Origin: Nocardioides marmotae
GTDB taxonomy: Bacteria > Actinomycetota > Actinomycetes > Propionibacteriales > Nocardioidaceae
Direction: 5' to 3'
NCBI RefSeq assembly: GCF_013177455.1
Contig: NZ_CP053660.1
Location: 248,001-312,000, forward strand
DNA length: 64,000 nucleotides
Shown here: piece by piece, positions 1 to 11,472 of the stretch
How the letters are laid out: every line of letters begins with the position of its first letter
Position numbering within the stretch: the stretch's first letter is position 1
The notes under the pieces: generated by a model
The model's database searches: none
What the model saw: the letters and a program-made list of their open reading frames with translations, nothing else
Told to the model about the DNA's origin: nothing
Program-made: the position numbers and the translations under genes

Positions 1-2
1 GG

Positions 3-536
3 CTCAAGGACGCCGGCCAGCACGGCGCGCCGGACTACCTCGTGCGCTACGACACCTGGCTCTCGTGGTTCGAGGAGCAGGGCATCGAGGCGATCGGCTT
101 CGGCTGGATCAACCTGCACAAGGTGGGCCCGGGCGCGAGCCGGCGCACCTTCTTGGACTGGCCGTACGACGTCGAGCAGCCGATCGGCCCGGCCATCGCG
201 GCCTGGGGCGGGACGGGCACGGTGCCGGTCGGCCCCGAGGCGGTGCTCCGCACCCGCGAGGACGTCCGGCAGGAGACCGTGGGCCCCGTGGGCGCCGAGG
301 ACCCCGAGACGATCGTGCTGCGCCAGCAGCGCGGCTTCCGCCGCGCCCGCCGCGCCGACACCGTGGAGGCCGCCCTCGTCGGCGCCTGCGACGGCGAGCT
401 GAGCGTCGGGCAGATCCTCGACGCCGTCGCCCAGCTCACCGACCGGGACCCCGCCGAGACCCGCTCGACCTACCTGCCGGTGGTGGCCGAGCTGGTCGAG
501 GAGGGCTTCCTCACCGCAGGTCCAGCCCGCCCCTGA
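3..536 (+). CDS. SAM-dependent methyltransferase, C-terminal part (5' end outside window)
   Basis: The frame is open from base 3 with no start codon, so only the last 177 residues are present. They resemble the C-terminal part of the HemK/PrmC-like methyltransferases that often lie beside topA in actinobacteria: a segment containing IGFGWINLHK near the start, then a basic linker (RQQRGFRRARR), then about 65 residues that look like a small winged-helix tail. The SAM-binding and NPPY region would lie upstream, so the assignment rests on the tail and the neighbourhood. The 3' end overlaps the convergent gene by 26 bases, leaving no room for a terminator. Confidence 0.55.
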   Translation, partial: LKDAGQHGAPDYLVRYDTWLSWFEEQGIEAIGFGWINLHKVGPGASRRTFLDWPYDVEQPIGPAIAAWGGTGTVPVGPEAVLRTREDVRQETVGPVGAEDPETIVLRQQRGFRRARRADTVEAALVGACDGELSVGQILDAVAQLTDRDPAETRSTYLPVVAELVEEGFLTAGPARP

Positions 537-1224
537 GGGGCATCGAGGGCCGCCCCTGCAGCTCGCTGCCGAGCACCACGTCCGCGGTGAGGGCGAGGGT
601 CGGCTCCGGGCCGCAGGTCGCCTCGTCGACGCGGACGGTGCCGCTGGCCTCGCCCTCCGCGCTGGAGAGCTCGTTGGGGCGGCCGGCGCCGTCGTCGTCG
701 ATCGCGAAGAACAGCAGCACCGGGTAGGTGCCGGACCCGCCGGGCCCGTCGACCGGGAGCTGGTAGGGCTTCCCGAGGTCGACGGCGTCGGTGCGGACCT
801 CGAGGTAGAGGAACGGCTCGGACAGCACCGGCTCGCTCCACTCCTCGTCGGCGTCGCGGGTCACCACCTGCTCGTTATAGGCGGTGAGCAGCCCGTCGAA
901 GCAGGTCAGCTCCACGCCCTCGAAGGTGTGGGTGGTGCCGTCGGCGAGCGTCGTGGTCAGGGCCGGCGGCTCCGGCTGGCTCGCGGCGTCGACCACGCGG
1001 TCGGGGTCGCCGCCGGTGGTGACCGCGGCCGCGCCAACCCCGCCGACGAGGGCGAGGGCGGCCACGCCGGCCGCGGCGCGGCGTCGCCGGCGGCGTACCG
1101 CGATCCGACGCAGCACGCGCTCGGGGCCGTCGGCGGGCGGGCGCACGCCGGCGCCGAGCCGGTCGTAGGCGTCGTGCAGGGTGGGATCGTGCCGGGCGGG
1201 GTCGTGCTCGGTGGACTCGTTCAT
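511..1224 (-). CDS. Membrane protein coupled to the ECF sigma factor gene (possible sigma regulator)
   Basis: A 237-residue protein. About 50 mostly hydrophilic N-terminal residues end in an arginine run (RRIAVRRRRRRAAAG). One transmembrane segment follows (AALALVGGVGAAAV), then a roughly 160-residue domain expected outside the cytoplasm, beginning near Asp-Pro-Asp-Arg-Val. The ATG overlaps the stop of the upstream sigma gene as ATGA, so the two are translationally coupled. That position and topology are typical of anti-sigma or sigma-modulating membrane proteins. No zinc-binding HxxxCxxC anti-sigma motif is visible, so the regulatory role is inferred from context only. Confidence 0.6.
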   Translation of the reverse strand: MNESTEHDPARHDPTLHDAYDRLGAGVRPPADGPERVLRRIAVRRRRRRAAAGVAALALVGGVGAAAVTTGGDPDRVVDAASQPEPPALTTTLADGTTHTFEGVELTCFDGLLTAYNEQVVTRDADEEWSEPVLSEPFLYLEVRTDAVDLGKPYQLPVDGPGGSGTYPVLLFFAIDDDGAGRPNELSSAEGEASGTVRVDEATCGPEPTLALTADVVLGSELQGRPSMPLRGGLDLR

Positions 1225-1772
1225 CGCACTGCGTCCTCTCGTCGGGTCGCGCCCGGGACGGTGGGGAGGTGGTGGCGGGCGTGGTCGCGCAGCCGCTCGG
1301 TGCCGCGGGAGAGCTGGCTCTTGACCGTGCCCTCCGAGCAGCCCATCCGCTCGGCGATGCCGCGCACGTCGAGGTCCTCGACGTAGCGCAGCGCGAGCGC
1401 GGTCCGCTGGCGCGGGGTCAGCGTGGCCAGTGCCTCGACCAGCCAGCCCTCGGCCTCGCCGGCGTGGCGCACGGGCCCGTCGGCGCGCTCGCCCCGATCG
1501 CCGGCACCGACGAGGGCGGGCAGCTCGCGCCGCAGCCGCCGGATCCGGTCGATGTTGAGCCGGACCATCACGGTCCGCGCCCACGCCTCGGGCACGTCGG
1601 GCCGCCGCCGGTCCGACCACCGCTCGCCCAGCCGGGCGAGGGTCTCCTGGACGAGGTCCCACGCGTCGTGCGGGTCGCCGGTGAGGGCGTGCGCCAGGCG
1701 CAGGAGCGCCCCCTGGTGCGCGACCACGAAGTCGGCGAAGTCCGGCTCGTCGGCCGCTGCGCCTGCTGCCAC
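1221..1772 (-). CDS. ECF RNA polymerase sigma factor, SigE-like family
   Basis: A 183-residue group 4 sigma factor. Region 2 covers the first half (FADFVVAHQGALLRLAHALTGD, then DLVQETLARL, which binds the core enzyme and the -10 element). Region 4 is the C-terminal helix-turn-helix (LTPRQRTALALRYVEDLDVRGIAERMG, then GTVKSQLSRG) that reads the -35 element. The GTG at 1772 is chosen because GAGAGGGAG lies six bases ahead of it. An upstream GTG at 1814 would fall almost on the predicted transcription start. It is followed by an overlapping membrane-protein gene, the usual sigma/regulator arrangement. Confidence 0.85.
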   Translation of the reverse strand: MAAGAAADEPDFADFVVAHQGALLRLAHALTGDPHDAWDLVQETLARLGERWSDRRRPDVPEAWARTVMVRLNIDRIRRLRRELPALVGAGDRGERADGPVRHAGEAEGWLVEALATLTPRQRTALALRYVEDLDVRGIAERMGCSEGTVKSQLSRGTERLRDHARHHLPTVPGATRREDAVR

Positions 1773-1826
1773 GTCTGTCTCCCTCTCGGTCCTGCTGTCT
1801 GTCCTGGACGTCACTGTCTCCCTGTT

Positions 1827-1851
1827 GACGGCGGGGCGCGCCGAAACGTTG
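1827..1851 (-). promoter_or_regulatory. Possible autoregulated ECF promoter
   Basis: On the minus strand CAAC (1851–1848) and CGTC (1830–1827) are separated by 17 bases, the general ECF -35/-10 layout. Transcription would start near 1819, leaving a leader of about 45 bases before the GTG at 1772. Motif match only. Confidence 0.35.
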
Positions 1852-2016
1852 AGGGTCGTGTGTCCCACGTCGCGATCGGGCGCGTCGTAGGGCACACGAC
1901 TGCTTCCACCGGCGGCCCCGAGGAAGCGGCGGGGTCGACCACACGCGCTACCGTGATCGGCCGTGAGCCCCGGGAAGCGCGGCTCACGACGAGCAACGTG
2001 AGGAAATGACAGGTCC

Positions 2017-4725
<2,709 letters not shown>

Positions 4726-4728
4726 GCC

Positions 4729-5709
4729 TCAGAGATCCCGGACCGCCCGCCCGTGCGGGCGGCCGGGATCGTCGTACGCCGGCTCCGGCTCGCCGGCGCG
4801 GTAGGCCTCCAGCTGGGCGCACACGGCCGTGCCGTAGAACAGCCCGGTCGCGCTGAGCCAGGACCACAGCAGCAGCGCCATGATCCCCGCGAGCGGGCCG
4901 TAGGTCTCGCCGAAGGATCCGCTCAACCGCACGTACGCCGCCAGGCCGGCGGCCGCGAGCAGGCTGACCGCCACCGCGGTGGCCGAGCCGAGGGCGAGCC
5001 AGGACAGCGCCGGCTGGCGGCGTCGCGGGGCGTGGTCGAGCAGGACCGCGATCGTCACGACCAGCAGTCCGATCCCGAGCGGCCAGCGGGCGACGTCCCA
5101 GGTCCGCTCGGCGGCCTCGGACCAGCCGTAGACCTCGACCATCGCGTCCCCGAACGCCCCGCCGGCGACCAGCAGCAGGAACCCGAGCCCCACCGGCACC
5201 GCGAGCACCGCGGTGAGCACCGCGGCCCGCCCGTACTTGGCCAGCGCGGGCCGGTCGCGGCGGATGCCGTAGATGCGGTTCGTGCCGCGCTCGACCTGGC
5301 CCATCGCGGTGGCCATCGAGGCCAGCGAGACCAGCAGGCCGAGCACGAGCGCGACCTCGCCGGCGTCCTCGCTGCTGTCGCCGCCGGCCACGGCCCCCGC
5401 GAGCGCGTCGCCGCCGCCGTGGCCGGGGGAGACCTGCTGGACGGTCAGCGCGACGACCTGGGCGAGCCGCTCCTCGTCGAGGTCGGCGGTCAGCCCGGTC
5501 AGCGCCAGGAGGAACGGCACGACCGCGAGGCAGGCCTGGAGGGCGAGCGCGCGGCTGTTGGTGAACCCGTCGCCGTACCGGAAGCGCACGAAGGAGTCGA
5601 CCGCCACCCGCCGCAGGCCGTGGTGCCGCGCGAGGTGCCAGGCGTCCTCGGCGTCGAGCTCGTCGCCGTCCATCTCGGTCGTGACCGGGACGGTGCGCGC
5701 GGTGGTCAT
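4729..5709 (-). CDS. YihY/BrkB-family inner-membrane protein
   Basis: A 326-residue integral membrane protein of the YihY/virulence factor BrkB family, whose biochemical role is unknown. About six hydrophobic helices are visible, including ALALQACLAVVPFLLAL, AAVLTAVLAVPVGLGFLLLVAGG, PLGIGLLVVTIAVLL and GIMALLLWSWLSATGLFYG. The hallmark FGETYGPLAGIMALLLW segment lies near the C-terminus. The ATG at 5709 is preferred because the 25 residues of further open frame look non-coding. It diverges from tmk with 65 bases between them. A second family member is encoded at 41649–42776. Confidence 0.85.
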   Translation of the reverse strand: MTTARTVPVTTEMDGDELDAEDAWHLARHHGLRRVAVDSFVRFRYGDGFTNSRALALQACLAVVPFLLALTGLTADLDEERLAQVVALTVQQVSPGHGGGDALAGAVAGGDSSEDAGEVALVLGLLVSLASMATAMGQVERGTNRIYGIRRDRPALAKYGRAAVLTAVLAVPVGLGFLLLVAGGAFGDAMVEVYGWSEAAERTWDVARWPLGIGLLVVTIAVLLDHAPRRRQPALSWLALGSATAVAVSLLAAAGLAAYVRLSGSFGETYGPLAGIMALLLWSWLSATGLFYGTAVCAQLEAYRAGEPEPAYDDPGRPHGRAVRDL

Positions 5710-5761
5710 GGCGGGGGAGTCTGGCAGGCGCCCGGCGTTGGCCGGCGTCGGTGCCCCCACG

Positions 5762-5767
5762 TAGGTT
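5762..5767 (+). promoter_or_regulatory. -10 box of a probable leaderless promoter for tmk
   Basis: TAGGTT ends seven bases before the GTG start of tmk, so transcription would begin at or next to the start codon. No Shine-Dalgarno sequence is present in between, which agrees with a leaderless message. Confidence 0.5.
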
Positions 5768-5774
5768 CGGGGCC

Positions 5775-6407
5775 GTGCACCCAACGACCGGCGTCCTCGT
5801 CTGCTTCGAGGGTGGCGAGGGCTCGGGCAAGTCCACCCAGTCCCGCCGGCTCCGCGCGTGGCTGGAGACGGAGGGCTACCCCGTCGTGCTCACCTTCGAG
5901 CCCGGCGACACCGAGGTCGGCCGCGAGCTGCGCCGCCTCGTGCTCGACCCCGACACCGGCGCGCTCGACCCGCGCACCGAGGCGCTGCTCTACGCCGCCG
6001 ACCGCGCCGAGCACGTCGCCCGGCTGGTGCGGCCCGCGCTGGACCGCGGCGAGGTGGTCGTGATGGACCGGTACGTCGACTCCTCGCTGGCCTACCAGGG
6101 CGCCGGCCGCGACCTCGACGTCGCGATGGTCGAGCGGATCTCGCGCTGGGCCACCGACGACCTGCGCCCGCACCTGACCGTCGTGCTCGACCTCGAGCCG
6201 GAGGAGGGGCTGGGCCGCTTCGCCGAGCGGGACAAGATCGAGGGCGAGGGCCTGGCGTTCCACCGGCGGGTCCGCGAGGCGTTCGTCGCGATGGCTGCCG
6301 CCGACCCCGACCACTACCTGGTGCTGGACGCCCGCGCGCCCGTCGAGGAGATCGCCGCGGCCGTGCGCGCCCGGGTCGAGCCGCTGCTCGGGCAGGCCCG
6401 CCGATGA
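5775..6407 (+). CDS. tmk: Thymidylate kinase
   Basis: A 210-residue dTMP kinase making dTDP for DNA synthesis, of normal family length. The P-loop GGEGSGKST spans residues 13–21. The DRY motif with its downstream Ser-Leu-Ala-Tyr-Gln-Gly (MDRYVDSSLAYQG) is present, and the EPGDTEVGRELR segment matches the dTMP-binding region. The GTG at 5775 places the P-loop at the normal distance from the N-terminus and is consistent with leaderless expression. Its stop overlaps the holB start as ATGA. The tmk–holB–hydrolase order is common in actinobacteria. Confidence 0.95.
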   Translation: MHPTTGVLVCFEGGEGSGKSTQSRRLRAWLETEGYPVVLTFEPGDTEVGRELRRLVLDPDTGALDPRTEALLYAADRAEHVARLVRPALDRGEVVVMDRYVDSSLAYQGAGRDLDVAMVERISRWATDDLRPHLTVVLDLEPEEGLGRFAERDKIEGEGLAFHRRVREAFVAMAAADPDHYLVLDARAPVEEIAAAVRARVEPLLGQARR

Positions 6408-7555
6408 CCGTCTGGGACTCCCTGGTCGGGCAGGCCCGGCCGGTCGAGGCGCTCGCCACCGCCGCGCGCGGCCAGGGGATGAGCCACGCCTGGCTGTTCA
6501 CCGGCCCGCCGGGCTCGGGCCGCTCCAACGCCGCCATCGCCTTCGCGGCCGCGCTCCAGTGCGAGCAGGCGGGCTGCGGCACCTGCCACTCCTGCCGCAC
6601 GGTCCTCGCCGGGTCCCACGCCGACGTCGTCGTGGTCAGCACCGAGTCGGTGCAGTTCCGCGTGAACGAGGCGCGCGAGCTCGTCCGCCGCGCCGCGCTC
6701 AGCCCGGTCGGCAAGCGCTGGCAGGTCCTCGTCGTGGAGGACGCCGACCGCTTCAACGACTCCTCGGGCAACGCGATGCTCAAGGCGATCGAGGAGCCGA
6801 ACGCCCGGACCGTCTGGCTGCTGTGCGCGCCGACCGTCGAGGACGTGCTGCCCACGATCCGCTCCCGCTGCCGGCTGGTGACCCTGTCCACGCCGGCGAT
6901 CCGGGACGTCGCGGCGTTCCTCGAGCGCACCGAGGGCGTCAGCCCCGCGCTGGCGGCCCACGCCGCCCGCGCCAGCCAGGGCCACATCGGCCGGGCCCGC
7001 GCCATCGCCACCGACGAGGGCGCCCGGGGCCGGCGCCGCGAGGTCGTCGGCATCCCCGCGACGCTGACCTCGCTGGGCCGGTGCATGAGCGCGGCGACCA
7101 GGCTCGCCGAGGTCACCAAGGAGGAGGCCGAGTCGATCACCGCGGACCGCGACGCCCGGGACAAGGCCGACCTCGACCAGGCCTTCGGCTACGAGGACCG
7201 CGGCCGCCGCGCCCGGGAGTACGCCGCCGCGCTGCGCTCGCTGCAGGAGGACCAGAAGCGCCGCGCCAAGCGCCGCCACCTCGACGTGGTCGACCGGGCC
7301 CTGATGGACCTGGTCTCGGTCTACCGCGACGCGGTCGCCGTCGGCACCGGCGCCCCGGCCGAGCTGGTCAACGAGGAGATCCGGGCCGACATCGAGCAGG
7401 TCGTCCGCACCTCCAGCCCCGAGCTGAACCTGCGGCGGATCGGCTGGATCTTCGAGGCGCGCGAGCAGATGCTGGAGTTCAACGTGCCGGTGCCACTGGC
7501 GCTGGAGTCGATGATGGTGGCGCTGCGCGTGCCCGACCAGGGGAGCCGACGGTGA
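6404..7555 (+). CDS. holB: DNA polymerase III delta' subunit
   Basis: A 383-residue clamp-loader subunit that acts with the DnaX proteins and delta to load the beta clamp. The N-terminal RFC-like domain starts at WDSLVGQARPVEAL. The Walker A region is GPPGSGRS (residues 34–41), with Arg40 where a lysine is expected. This fits delta', which normally does not hydrolyse ATP. Four cysteines (53, 58, 61, 64) form the usual zinc module. The SSGNAMLKAIEEPN sensor segment and IRSRCR follow. Both ends overlap neighbouring genes by four bases (ATGA with tmk, GTGA with the hydrolase), so the three genes form one coupled operon. Confidence 0.93.
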   Translation: MTVWDSLVGQARPVEALATAARGQGMSHAWLFTGPPGSGRSNAAIAFAAALQCEQAGCGTCHSCRTVLAGSHADVVVVSTESVQFRVNEARELVRRAALSPVGKRWQVLVVEDADRFNDSSGNAMLKAIEEPNARTVWLLCAPTVEDVLPTIRSRCRLVTLSTPAIRDVAAFLERTEGVSPALAAHAARASQGHIGRARAIATDEGARGRRREVVGIPATLTSLGRCMSAATRLAEVTKEEAESITADRDARDKADLDQAFGYEDRGRRAREYAAALRSLQEDQKRRAKRRHLDVVDRALMDLVSVYRDAVAVGTGAPAELVNEEIRADIEQVVRTSSPELNLRRIGWIFEAREQMLEFNVPVPLALESMMVALRVPDQGSRR

Positions 7556-9132
7556 AGCAGGGAACCATCCGGATCGTCGTGCTGCTGGTCGTCGTGGCCC
7601 TCGTGCTCGGCGGCGTCGGCGTGGCCATCGTCGGCCTGACCAGCGGGGGCTCCGGCGGGTCCTCGGACTCCTCCGGGGACGGCGCCGCCCGCGAGGTGCC
7701 GGCGCCGACCACGACGCCCGAGGCCGGCGCGCAGGACCCGCCCCGCCCGGCCCTCGCCCCGTTCTACGACCAGGAGCTGGAGTGGGCGGCCTGCGGGGAC
7801 CAGGAGTGCTCCCGGATCACCGTGCCGCTGGACTACGCCGACCCCGACGGCGAGACGATCGAGATCGCCGTGCTCCGCGTGCCCGCCCGCGTGCCCGAGG
7901 AGCGGATCGGCTCGCTGGTGGTCAACCCCGGCGGGCCGGGCGCGCCCGGCACGACGTACGCCAGCCAGGCCGGCGGGCTCTTCGGCCAGCCGCTGCTCGA
8001 CCGCTTCGACATCGTCGGCTTCGACCCCCGCGGCACCGGGTTCTCCACACCCGTCGACTGCGTCTCCGACGAGCAGCTCGACGTCTTCCGCGCCGCCGAC
8101 CCCGCGCCGGACGACCAGGAGGAGGCCGACGCGCTCGAGCAGGCCCAGCGCGCCTTCAACGCCGGCTGCGCGGCCGAGTCCGGCGACCTGGCCAACCACG
8201 TCAGCACCGTCGAGGCCGCCCGGGACATGGACGTGCTGCGCGCGGCCCTGGGTGAGTCGCGGCTGACCTACTTCGGGGCGTCGTACGGCACCAAGCTGGG
8301 CGCGACGTACGCCGAGCTCTTCCCCGACCGCTCCGGCCGGCTCGTGCTCGACGGCGCGGTCGACCTCTCGCTCAGCTCGCGCGAGCTGAGCCTGGGCCAG
8401 GCCGCGGGCTTCGAGACCGCGATCCGCGCCTACGTGGAGGACTGCGTGGCGAACGGGGACTGCCCGCTCGGCGACTCCGTCGAGGCCGGCCTGCAGCGGC
8501 TGAAGGACTTCCTCGACGAGGTCGACGCCCGGCCGCTCCCCGCGGGCGACCGGGAGCTGGAGGTCGGCAACGCCTTCTACGGGATCGTCGCGCCGCTCTA
8601 CAACCGCGACTACTGGTTCCTGCTGACCCGCGCCCTCGCCGCGGCGTTCGAGGGGAACGGCGCGCCGCTGCTGCAGCTCTCGGATGCCTACGCCTCCCGC
8701 GGCCCGGACGGGTACCTGGACAACAGCTCCGAGGCGATCGCGGTGATCAACTGCCTCGACGACCCGACCGCCGTCGACCCCGACGAGATCCCCGACCAGG
8801 TCGCGGAGTTCGAGGAGGTCTCGCCGACCTTCGGCGAGGTCTTCGCCTGGGGGCTGGCCGGCTGCATCGGCGTGCGCACGGAGGCGACCGTGGAGACCCC
8901 CGAGGTCGATGCCTCGGGCGCCCCGCCGATCCTCGTCATCGGCACGACCCGCGACCCCGCCACCCCCTATGAGTGGGCCGAGGCCCTCGCCGACCAGCTC
9001 GAGCCGGCGGTGCTGCTCACCCGCGACGGCGACGGGCACACCGGTTACCAGGCCGGCAACGCGTGCGTCGACGAGATCGTCGAGGACTACCTCATCGACG
9101 GCACCGTCCCCGAGGACGGCACCCGCTGCTGA
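7552..9132 (+). CDS. Secreted or membrane-anchored alpha/beta hydrolase (S33/tripeptidyl aminopeptidase-like)
   Basis: A 526-residue protein. An N-terminal hydrophobic segment (IVVLLVVVALVLGGVGVAIVGL) works as signal or anchor and is followed by a low-complexity Gly/Ser linker. The hydrolase fold begins near residue 70, with the oxyanion-region motif VNPGGPGAPG. The nucleophile sits in GASYGTKLGA. The C-terminal TAP-like domain carries Asp in GTTRDPATPY and the catalytic His in DGDGHTGY. Related enzymes remove peptides from substrate N-termini in the cell envelope. GGGGAG precedes the GTG start. It ends 13 bases from the convergent dioxygenase gene. Confidence 0.85.
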   Translation: MKQGTIRIVVLLVVVALVLGGVGVAIVGLTSGGSGGSSDSSGDGAAREVPAPTTTPEAGAQDPPRPALAPFYDQELEWAACGDQECSRITVPLDYADPDGETIEIAVLRVPARVPEERIGSLVVNPGGPGAPGTTYASQAGGLFGQPLLDRFDIVGFDPRGTGFSTPVDCVSDEQLDVFRAADPAPDDQEEADALEQAQRAFNAGCAAESGDLANHVSTVEAARDMDVLRAALGESRLTYFGASYGTKLGATYAELFPDRSGRLVLDGAVDLSLSSRELSLGQAAGFETAIRAYVEDCVANGDCPLGDSVEAGLQRLKDFLDEVDARPLPAGDRELEVGNAFYGIVAPLYNRDYWFLLTRALAAAFEGNGAPLLQLSDAYASRGPDGYLDNSSEAIAVINCLDDPTAVDPDEIPDQVAEFEEVSPTFGEVFAWGLAGCIGVRTEATVETPEVDASGAPPILVIGTTRDPATPYEWAEALADQLEPAVLLTRDGDGHTGYQAGNACVDEIVEDYLIDGTVPEDGTRC

Positions 9133-9145
9133 CCCGGTCAGCCAG

Positions 9146-10099
9146 TCAGCTGATCAGCTCGTCGATGCGGGTGTAGGCGTCCGAGCTGCCGGCGACGACG
9201 CGGCTGGTGCGGCCGTCGATCGCGACCGGCACGTCGCCGACGAGCGTCACGCGACGTACCTCGCGGGGGTGGTTGTCGAAGTCGGCGACCGCGTAGTGCT
9301 GGGTGGCGCGGTTGTCCCACATGGCGACGTCGCCGGGCTGCCACTGCCAGCGCACGGTGTTCTCCGGCTTGGTGACCCGGTCCTGCAGCAGCTTGAACAG
9401 GGCGCTGGACTCCGCGGAGTTCAGGCCGACGAAGCGCTTGACGAAGTGGCCGAGCACCAACGAGCGCTCGCCGGTCTCGGGGTGCACCCGCACGACCGGG
9501 TGCTCGGTCTCGTAGTAGGTGGCGCGGAACTGGCGGCGGTCCAGGGCGTCGCGGTCCGGGGAGTCGCCGTCGGGGTCCTCGGAGCTGGCGACGTAGTCGT
9601 ACTCGTTGGTGTGCACCGCCCACAGGTGGTCCACGAGGGCGCGCAGCGGCGGGGTGAGGGCGTCGTACGCCGCCACCGTGCTCGCCCACATCGTGTTGCC
9701 GCCGTACGGCGGGATGGTCACGCCGCGCAGGATGCTGATCGCGGGGATCCGGTCGACGAAGGTGACGTCGGTGTGCCAGCTGTTGGCGGCCATCCCCTTG
9801 GTCGCGTTGAGGCTGAGCACGTGCGCGCTGCCGGTGTTGACGGTCGGGTGCGCGGTGGTGAGCGTGCCGAGCTGCTCGGCGAACGCGAGCTGGCCGGCGT
9901 CGTCGAGGTGGTCCTGCCCGCGGAAGAAGACGACCTTGTGGGCCAGCAGCGCGGCGCGGACGGTGGCGACGACCTCGGGGTGGAGGTCCGGGCCGAGGGT
10001 GACGCCCTCGATGACCGCGCCGATGCGGCCGCCGATCTTGCGGACGGTGGGCAGGGTGGGCGACGTCGCGCCGGCGGGCCGGTCCAGGGTGCTGGTCAT
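9146..10099 (-). CDS. TauD/TfdA-family 2-oxoglutarate-dependent dioxygenase
   Basis: A 317-residue Fe(II)/2-oxoglutarate oxygenase. The iron ligands are visible as His and Asp in NSWHTDVTF and the distal His in [10 protein letters not shown]. Arg in [11 protein letters not shown] fits the 2-oxoglutarate carboxylate ligand. Members oxidise taurine, alkyl sulfates, phenoxyacetates and related small molecules, and the substrate cannot be fixed from sequence. A strong GGAGGA lies six bases before the ATG. The LysR gene directly upstream on the same strand is the likely regulator; the 53-base gap between them holds an AT-rich site. Confidence 0.88.
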   Translation of the reverse strand: MTSTLDRPAGATSPTLPTVRKIGGRIGAVIEGVTLGPDLHPEVVATVRAALLAHKVVFFRGQDHLDDAGQLAFAEQLGTLTTAHPTVNTGSAHVLSLNATKGMAANSWHTDVTFVDRIPAISILRGVTIPPYGGNTMWASTVAAYDALTPPLRALVDHLWAVHTNEYDYVASSEDPDGDSPDRDALDRRQFRATYYETEHPVVRVHPETGERSLVLGHFVKRFVGLNSAESSALFKLLQDRVTKPENTVRWQWQPGDVAMWDNRATQHYAVADFDNHPREVRRVTLVGDVPVAIDGRTSRVVAGSSDAYTRIDELIS

Positions 10100-10110
10100 G
10101 CTTCCTCCTG

Positions 10111-10140
10111 CAATAAGTCAAGTGAGTAACTCGACAATAA
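10111..10140 (-). promoter_or_regulatory. AT-rich regulatory site ahead of the dioxygenase gene
   Basis: A 30-base AT-rich patch in very GC-rich DNA, immediately upstream of the dioxygenase ribosome binding site. On the minus strand it contains two direct copies of TTATTG flanking GTCGAGT-N5-ACTTGAC, an inverted repeat with one mismatch. Its position suits an operator or activator site for the adjacent LysR protein. No confident -35/-10 pair is seen. Confidence 0.4.
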
Positions 10141-10152
10141 CAGGGGTCGGCG

Positions 10153-11079
10153 TCAGCGGGGCCGCACCGGCTCGCAGATCTCCTGGATGCGGCGGGTCGC
10201 GAGCTCGATCATCAGCCGGGCGGCCGGGGAGAGGACCGCGTCGGCTCGGTGCACGATGGCGAGCACGTCGTGCTGGCGGGGGCGCAGCGACGCCCAGCCG
10301 GCGTTCGGCGCGAGGCGGGGGAGCAGGGCGTCGACCACGCCGCGGGGTACGACGCTGTCGGCCAGGCCGCGCCCGACCAGCTCGACGGCGGTCTCGACGT
10401 CCTCGACCTCGATCCGGGTCACCGGGTTGCGGCCGGTCTCGTGCAGCATCTGGCGCAGCACGATCCGGGTGGAGTCGTTGGCGCGCCAAGTCGTCTCCGG
10501 CATGACGAGCGAGGCCTGGGAGAGCCGGGCCGCGGTCACCGGCGAGGCGACCCGCTCGGGGTCGGCGGAGATGTAGACGAGCTCGTCGCGGGCGACCGGG
10601 GTGATGGTCATGCCCTCGCTGGAGACGGCGGCCACCGCGATCATCGCCGCCTCGAGCCGGCCGCGGCGCAGCTCCTCCTGCACGTCGGTGGAGTTCTGCC
10701 CGATCAGCTCCACCCGCACGCCGGGGTAGCGCTCGAGCACGTCAGCCACCAGTCCGGCGCCGGCGTAGAGGCGGGCGGTGCCGAACATCCCGAACCGGAT
10801 GGTGCCGGTCTCCAGCGACCGCACGCTGCGCACCGCCTGCTCGGCGTCGCCGATCGCGGCCAGCACCCGCTCGGCGTACGGCCGCAGGGTGTCGGCGACC
10901 GTCGTGGGCACCACGCCGCGCCCCACGCGCCGGAACAGCTGCACGTCGAGCGACTTCTCCAGTGCGCGGATCTGCTCGGAGACCGAGGGCTGGGCGTACC
11001 CGAGCTCCTCGGCCGCCCGGGTCAGCGAGCCCTGCTCGTAGGTGGCGAGGAAGCACGTGAGCTGGTGCACGGAAAGCAT
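10153..11079 (-). CDS. LysR-family transcriptional regulator
   Basis: A 308-residue regulator of standard LysR length. The winged helix-turn-helix occupies residues 1–60 (LTCFLATYEQGSLTRAAEELGYAQPSVSEQIRALE, then LFRRVGRGVV). A periplasmic-binding-protein-like effector domain follows from about residue 88 (TIRFGMFGTARLYAGAGLVADVL). The effector is unknown. The dioxygenase gene 53 bases downstream on the same strand is the obvious target. The ATG lies six bases from a TAGGCT box, suggesting a leaderless transcript. Confidence 0.92.
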   Translation of the reverse strand: MLSVHQLTCFLATYEQGSLTRAAEELGYAQPSVSEQIRALEKSLDVQLFRRVGRGVVPTTVADTLRPYAERVLAAIGDAEQAVRSVRSLETGTIRFGMFGTARLYAGAGLVADVLERYPGVRVELIGQNSTDVQEELRRGRLEAAMIAVAAVSSEGMTITPVARDELVYISADPERVASPVTAARLSQASLVMPETTWRANDSTRIVLRQMLHETGRNPVTRIEVEDVETAVELVGRGLADSVVPRGVVDALLPRLAPNAGWASLRPRQHDVLAIVHRADAVLSPAARLMIELATRRIQEICEPVRPR

Positions 11080-11085
11080 AGGTCG

Positions 11086-11091
11086 AGCCTA
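11086..11091 (-). promoter_or_regulatory. -10 box of a probable leaderless promoter for the LysR gene
   Basis: TAGGCT on the minus strand lies six bases before the LysR ATG. The stretch just upstream (to about 11130) is comparatively AT-rich and could hold a self-regulating LysR site. Confidence 0.45.
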
Positions 11092-11185
11092 TGTCAATAG
11101 AAGGAAAGTCAGGCTACCCCTATGAGTTGCGCTGGCGGAGAATGAGGTGATCACCCCTGTGCCCCGAGTCGAGAAAGGACCCGCC

Positions 11186-11368
11186 GTGTTCACCCACGTC
11201 TGCACCGCCTGCGCCAAGCGCCAGCTCATCTTCCCCTCCCAGGTCACGGCGGTCGCCGAGAGCGAGCAGGGTCCGGTCGCGACCTTCACCTGCTGGTGCG
11301 GCGCCGAGCAGTCGGCCCTCTACTCCCTCGCCCCGGCGACGTCCTCGAAGGTGGTCCTCGCGGCCTGA
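11186..11368 (+). CDS. Small cysteine-motif (zinc-ribbon-like) protein
   Basis: A 60-residue protein with CTAC near the N-terminus and CWCG in the second half, the spacing of a small zinc knuckle with two metal-binding pairs. The sequence between them (RQLIFPSQVTAVAESEQGPVATF) resembles a short beta-rich ribbon. The GTG at 11186 is chosen because GAGAAAGGA lies ahead of it and the protein then starts just before the first cysteine pair. An ATG 39 bases upstream is possible but lacks a good ribosome binding site. Function unknown. It stands alone between the LysR gene and tRNA-Thr. Confidence 0.65.
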   Translation: MFTHVCTACAKRQLIFPSQVTAVAESEQGPVATFTCWCGAEQSALYSLAPATSSKVVLAA

Positions 11369-11472
11369 GTCGCACCGACGGAACCCCGGCGGGTGCCGGT
11401 TTCGCGCCCGGCAGGCGGCGTCCGTATACTCACCCGGGTTGCCCGGCAGGTCCCGACCGCGCCGGGCAGCGC

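Noticed and set aside
1773..1814. Upstream GTG at 1814 as the sigma factor start
   Set aside because: It would lie about five bases from the predicted transcription start, whereas the GTG at 1772 has a strong ribosome binding site and gives the normal family N-terminus.
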